A stretch of DNA of 9,807 bases from an uncultured Clostridium sp. Its GTDB lineage: Bacteria; Bacillota; Clostridia; Clostridiales; Clostridiaceae. The DNA lies in contig CAKVNP010000054.1 of NCBI GenBank assembly GCA_934777095.1, positions 1 through 9,807 of the forward strand, read 5' to 3'. Made by a program: the position numbers and the translations under genes. A model generated the notes under the pieces. That model did no database searches, was not told the DNA's origin, and was given only the letters and a program-made list of their open reading frames with translations. Shown here in pieces: positions 7,036 through 9,807 of this stretch (positions are counted from its first letter, which is position 1; each line of letters opens with the position of its first letter).

Positions 7036-8736
7036 ATGAAGAAACCAGTAATTGAGTTTAAGGATTTTAGTTTTCAATACAGAGCTCAAGCAAAACCGAC
7101 ATTAAAAAATATTAACTTAACTATATATGAAGGTGAAAAGGTGTTAATTGTTGGTCCATCTGGATCAGGAAAAAGTACACTTTCAAATTGCATTAATGGA
7201 TTAGTACCATTTTTACATGAAGGAGAAATAACAGGAAGCTTAAAGATAAACGGTAAAGAAACTAAAGATTTAAGTATAGCAGAATTATCTAATATGGTAG
7301 GGACTGTACTTCAGGATCCAGACAGCCAATTTATCGGATTAACTGTGGCTGAAGATATTGCTTTTAAATTAGAAAATGATGCTGTACCACAGGAAGAAAT
7401 GAAAGAAAATGTTAGGCTTGTTTCAAAGATAGTAGGAATAGATACACATCTTGATTCAGCGCCACAAAGGTTATCAGGTGGACAAAAGCAAAGAGTTACT
7501 TTAGCAGGAGTAATGGTTGGCGATGTTGATATTCTTTTATTTGATGAACCTTTAGCAAGCTTAGACCCATATACAGGAAAAACGGCTATTGAATTAATAG
7601 ACGGAATACATAATGATAGAAATAGAACTGTTATTATTATAGAGCATAGACTTGAAGATGTTCTGCACCGCAATGTTGATAGGATAGTTGTAGTTAATAA
7701 TGGTGAAATTATTAATGATACTACACCAAGAGAACTTTTAGCAGGGGATATGCTTGGGAAAATAGGAATACGTGAGCCACTTTATATCACAGCACTTAAA
7801 TATGCTGATTGTAGTTTAAATGCAGATTTAGCATTAGAAGATATAGAATCATTGGATGTTACAGAATATAAAGAAAAGTTAACTGGCTGGTATAGAAGCC
7901 TTGATAACAAGGTAGATATTAAAGATGGTGAACCATTACTTCAATTCCAAAATATCAATTTTAGCTATAATGACAGTAAGCAAGTGTTAAATGATGTATC
8001 ATTTACAATTAATAAAGGTGAAATGGTCTCTATAATTGGTAAAAATGGAGCTGGTAAATCAACAATTTCAAAACTTATCTGTGGATTTTATAAACCATTA
8101 AGTGGAAAAATATTATTTAATGGTGAGGATTTAGCCAATAAGAGCATTAAAGAAAGAGCTGACCACATAGGGATGATTATGCAAAATCCAAATCAAATGA
8201 TATCAAAAGCTATGATATTTGATGAGGTTGCCTTAGGTTTAAAAGTAAGAGGTGTGAGCCAGGATGAAATTAAGGAGAGAGTATATGAAGCATTAAAAAT
8301 CTGTGGATTATATGAATTCCGTAATTGGCCTATTTCTGCGTTAAGCTATGGACAAAAGAAGCGTGTTACCATTGCTTCTATTTTAGTTTTAAATCCAGAG
8401 ATGATAATACTTGATGAACCAACAGCAGGTCAGGATTTTAAACATTATACAGAAATAATGGAGTTTTTAAAGGAACTTAATAAAAAAGGTGTTACTATAG
8501 TTATGATTACTCATGATATGCACTTAATGCTAGAATATACCAATAGAGCTATAGTATTATCTAATGGAAATAAAATAGCAGAGGATACTGCTGCTAATAT
8601 TTTAACAGAAGATTCAATAATTAAAGCAGCTAATTTAAAAGAAACATCACTTTATACTTTAGCGGTAAAAGCAGGTATTGATGATCCAAGAGAATTTGTT
8701 AAAAGATTTATTAATTATGATAGGAGGATTAGATAA
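7036..8736 (+). CDS. ECF transporter fused double ATPase (EcfA1-EcfA2 type, YkoD-like)
   Basis: The 566-residue cytoplasmic protein has two complete ABC ATPase domains in one chain. It would power vitamin uptake together with EcfT and an S component. Domain 1 has Walker A GPSGSGKST (40-48), Q-loop LQDPDSQF, signature LSGGQ (146-150), Walker B ILLFDE (166-171) and switch His204. After a linker of roughly 60 residues (about 245-305), domain 2 has Walker A GKNGAGKST (335-343), Q-loop MQNPNQ, signature LSYGQ (436-440), Walker B MIILDE (456-461) and His493. The QDPDSQ/QNPNQ form is characteristic of EcfA proteins. The second signature has Tyr in place of the first Gly, and its D-loop reads AGQD, so the two sites may not be equivalent. 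Most ECF modules use two separate ATPases; this fusion resembles B. subtilis YkoD. Its stop codon is 2 bases before ecfT. Confidence 0.93.
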   Translation: MKKPVIEFKDFSFQYRAQAKPTLKNINLTIYEGEKVLIVGPSGSGKSTLSNCINGLVPFLHEGEITGSLKINGKETKDLSIAELSNMVGTVLQDPDSQFIGLTVAEDIAFKLENDAVPQEEMKENVRLVSKIVGIDTHLDSAPQRLSGGQKQRVTLAGVMVGDVDILLFDEPLASLDPYTGKTAIELIDGIHNDRNRTVIIIEHRLEDVLHRNVDRIVVVNNGEIINDTTPRELLAGDMLGKIGIREPLYITALKYADCSLNADLALEDIESLDVTEYKEKLTGWYRSLDNKVDIKDGEPLLQFQNINFSYNDSKQVLNDVSFTINKGEMVSIIGKNGAGKSTISKLICGFYKPLSGKILFNGEDLANKSIKERADHIGMIMQNPNQMISKAMIFDEVALGLKVRGVSQDEIKERVYEALKICGLYEFRNWPISALSYGQKKRVTIASILVLNPEMIILDEPTAGQDFKHYTEIMEFLKELNKKGVTIVMITHDMHLMLEYTNRAIVLSNGNKIAEDTAANILTEDSIIKAANLKETSLYTLAVKAGIDDPREFVKRFINYDRRIR

Positions 8737-8738
8737 AT

Positions 8739-9569
8739 ATGAGTGATACTATGCTAGGTTATTCAGATATAAAATCACCTATCCATAAATTAAGTGGAGC
8801 TACAAAACTTATCTGCCTTATATTATGGGCGTTAGCATCAATGCTTACATATGATACTAGAATATTAGCCTTTATGGTAGTGGGCGGAATAGTAATTTTT
8901 AAAATATCAAAGGTTGATTTTAAAAGCATACAGTTTATCTTTAATTTAATAATCATATTTTTATTAATTAATAATGTAGCAATATTTATTTTTTCGCCAT
9001 ATGAAGGGGTAAACATATATAAGACTAGAACTGATTTATTTCATATAGTAGGGAACTATACAATGACAGCAGAACAGTTATTTTACCATCTTAATATAAC
9101 ATTAAAATATTTTTCAATAATTCCGATAGCTTTATTATTTATAGTAGCTACTAATCCAAGTGAGTTTGCGGCTTCCTTAAATAAAATTGGAGTAAATTAT
9201 AAAATAGCTTATTCTGTTTCAATAGCATTAAGATATATACCTGATGTTCAAAGGGATTACCGAGAAATTTCTTTTGCACAGCAGGCAAGAGGACTTGAAA
9301 TGTCTAAAAAGGAAAATATATTTAAGAGAATTAAAAACGCAGCAGCAATACTTATGCCGCTGGTATTTTCAAGTTTAGAGAGAATAGAAACTATCAGTTC
9401 TGCTATGGAGCTTAGAGCATTTGGTAATAAGAAAAAACGTACTTGGTATAGTGCAAGGCCTTTTACTAAAAATGATTATATAGCGATAGCTTTTGTAGCA
9501 ATATTATTTGTTATTTCAATAGCTATGACATATATTAACGGAAGCAGATTTTATAACCCGTTTATTTAA
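8739..9569 (+). CDS. ecfT: ECF transporter transmembrane subunit EcfT
   Basis: A 276-residue integral membrane protein that couples the ATPases to the S component in energy-coupling factor transporters. Membrane segments lie near residues 23-37, 42-55, 66-86, 122-138 and 246-266. Between the last two is the long cytoplasmic coupling region, with the family's two signature helices: QQARGLEMS, with Ala183-Arg184-Gly185, and MELRAFGNKKKR, with the ARG-like Leu225-Arg226-Ala227. Arginines at these positions contact the ATPases in known ECF structures. The start ATG 8739 follows AGGAGG (8722-8727) by 11 bases. That site lies within the last codons of the ATPase gene and the gap is 2 bases, so the two genes are translationally close and co-transcribed. 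The stop codon's last base is also the first base of a long inverted repeat. Confidence 0.92.
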   Translation: MSDTMLGYSDIKSPIHKLSGATKLICLILWALASMLTYDTRILAFMVVGGIVIFKISKVDFKSIQFIFNLIIIFLLINNVAIFIFSPYEGVNIYKTRTDLFHIVGNYTMTAEQLFYHLNITLKYFSIIPIALLFIVATNPSEFAASLNKIGVNYKIAYSVSIALRYIPDVQRDYREISFAQQARGLEMSKKENIFKRIKNAAAILMPLVFSSLERIETISSAMELRAFGNKKKRTWYSARPFTKNDYIAIAFVAILFVISIAMTYINGSRFYNPFI

Positions 9570-9648
9570 ATGATGAATTATGAATTAGGAATGATGAATT
9601 AAGGATCTAATTACTCCGTTCATCATTCAATATTCATAATTCATCATT
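9569..9648. repeat. Two-tier inverted repeat, possible dispersed intergenic element and terminator
   Basis: Outer arms of 17 bp pair perfectly: 9569-9585 (AATGATGAATTATGAAT) with 9632-9648. After a small internal loop, a second stem of 10 bp pairs 9589-9598 (GAATGATGAA) with 9619-9628. A 20-base loop (9599-9618) remains. The unit AATGATGAATTA also occurs as a direct repeat at 9569-9580 and 9590-9601. A T run (9650-9654) follows, so the hairpin could end the ecfT transcript. Repeats of the GAATTATGAATT kind are common between genes in Clostridium genomes, from general knowledge. A MITE or REP-like origin is an inference. No target-site duplication is evident. Confidence 0.75.
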
Positions 9649-9669
9649 ATTTTTAAGGGAGGAGTATAT

Positions 9670-9807
9670 ATGAAAAGATTCAAAAAAGTATACATAGAAA
9701 TTACTAACGTATGTAATTTAAGCTGCAATTTCTGTCCTAAAACAAAACGTGAAAGTGGATTTTTATCTGTAGATAAATTTAAGAAAGTTATTAGTGAAGT
9801 AAAGGAT
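9670..9807 (+). CDS. Radical SAM protein, N-terminal fragment (continues beyond window)
   Basis: ATG 9670 follows a very strong GGGAGGAG (9657-9664) by 5 bases, and the frame stays open to the window edge, giving 46 residues. VYIEITNVCNLSCNFC contains the CxxxCxxC motif, Cys15, Cys19 and Cys22. This motif binds the 4Fe-4S cluster that cleaves S-adenosylmethionine. The following PKTKRESGFLSVDKF resembles the N-terminus of SPASM-type or anaerobic sulfatase-maturase-like radical SAM proteins. The substrate cannot be told from this part. The hairpin upstream probably separates it from the transporter operon. Confidence 0.85.
   Translation, partial: MKRFKKVYIEITNVCNLSCNFCPKTKRESGFLSVDKFKKVISEVKD

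Overview
The window is AT-rich DNA with strong purine Shine-Dalgarno sequences, codons ending mostly in A or T, and every gene on the + strand. A fragment of a sporulation/germination-family gene is present, so the source looks like a spore-forming Firmicute, most likely Clostridium sensu stricto (C. beijerinckii-like). The genus is an inference from base composition and protein character, not from a database match.

Region 1 (1-5698) is a galactose/alpha-galactoside block. It opens with the C-terminal part of a ROK-family protein, probably a sugar-responsive repressor. An 80-base gap with an AT-rich palindrome follows. Then come class II galT, a cytoplasmic GH36 alpha-galactosidase, and a protein of uncharacterised family that looks like a GT-B glycosyltransferase. 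The last three genes are 18 and 11 bases apart and end at a strong intrinsic terminator, so they form one operon. The expected flow is alpha-galactoside to galactose (GH36), then, after a kinase not in this window, Gal-1-P to UDP-galactose (GalT). The third protein might use a nucleotide sugar; that step is inferred.

Region 2 (5699-6274) has no intact gene. It holds a 5'-truncated remnant of a spoVAF/GerA-family gene and then a promoter region.

Region 3 (6275-9569) is an energy-coupling factor (ECF) vitamin transporter. It contains a small membrane S component (UPF0397 type), a terminator, a second promoter, a fused double-ATPase EcfA protein and the EcfT transmembrane subunit. The S component therefore appears to be transcribed separately from the A and T subunits.

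Region 4 (9569-9807) begins with an 80-base two-tier inverted repeat that overlaps the ecfT stop codon and resembles a dispersed intergenic element. After it comes the first 46 codons of a radical SAM protein that runs off the window.

No tRNA, rRNA, CRISPR array, transposase or recognisable riboswitch was seen. Most of the content is ordinary metabolism and transport. The least explained items are the glycosyltransferase-like protein in the galactose operon, the spoVAF remnant, and the inverted repeats in the intergenic regions.
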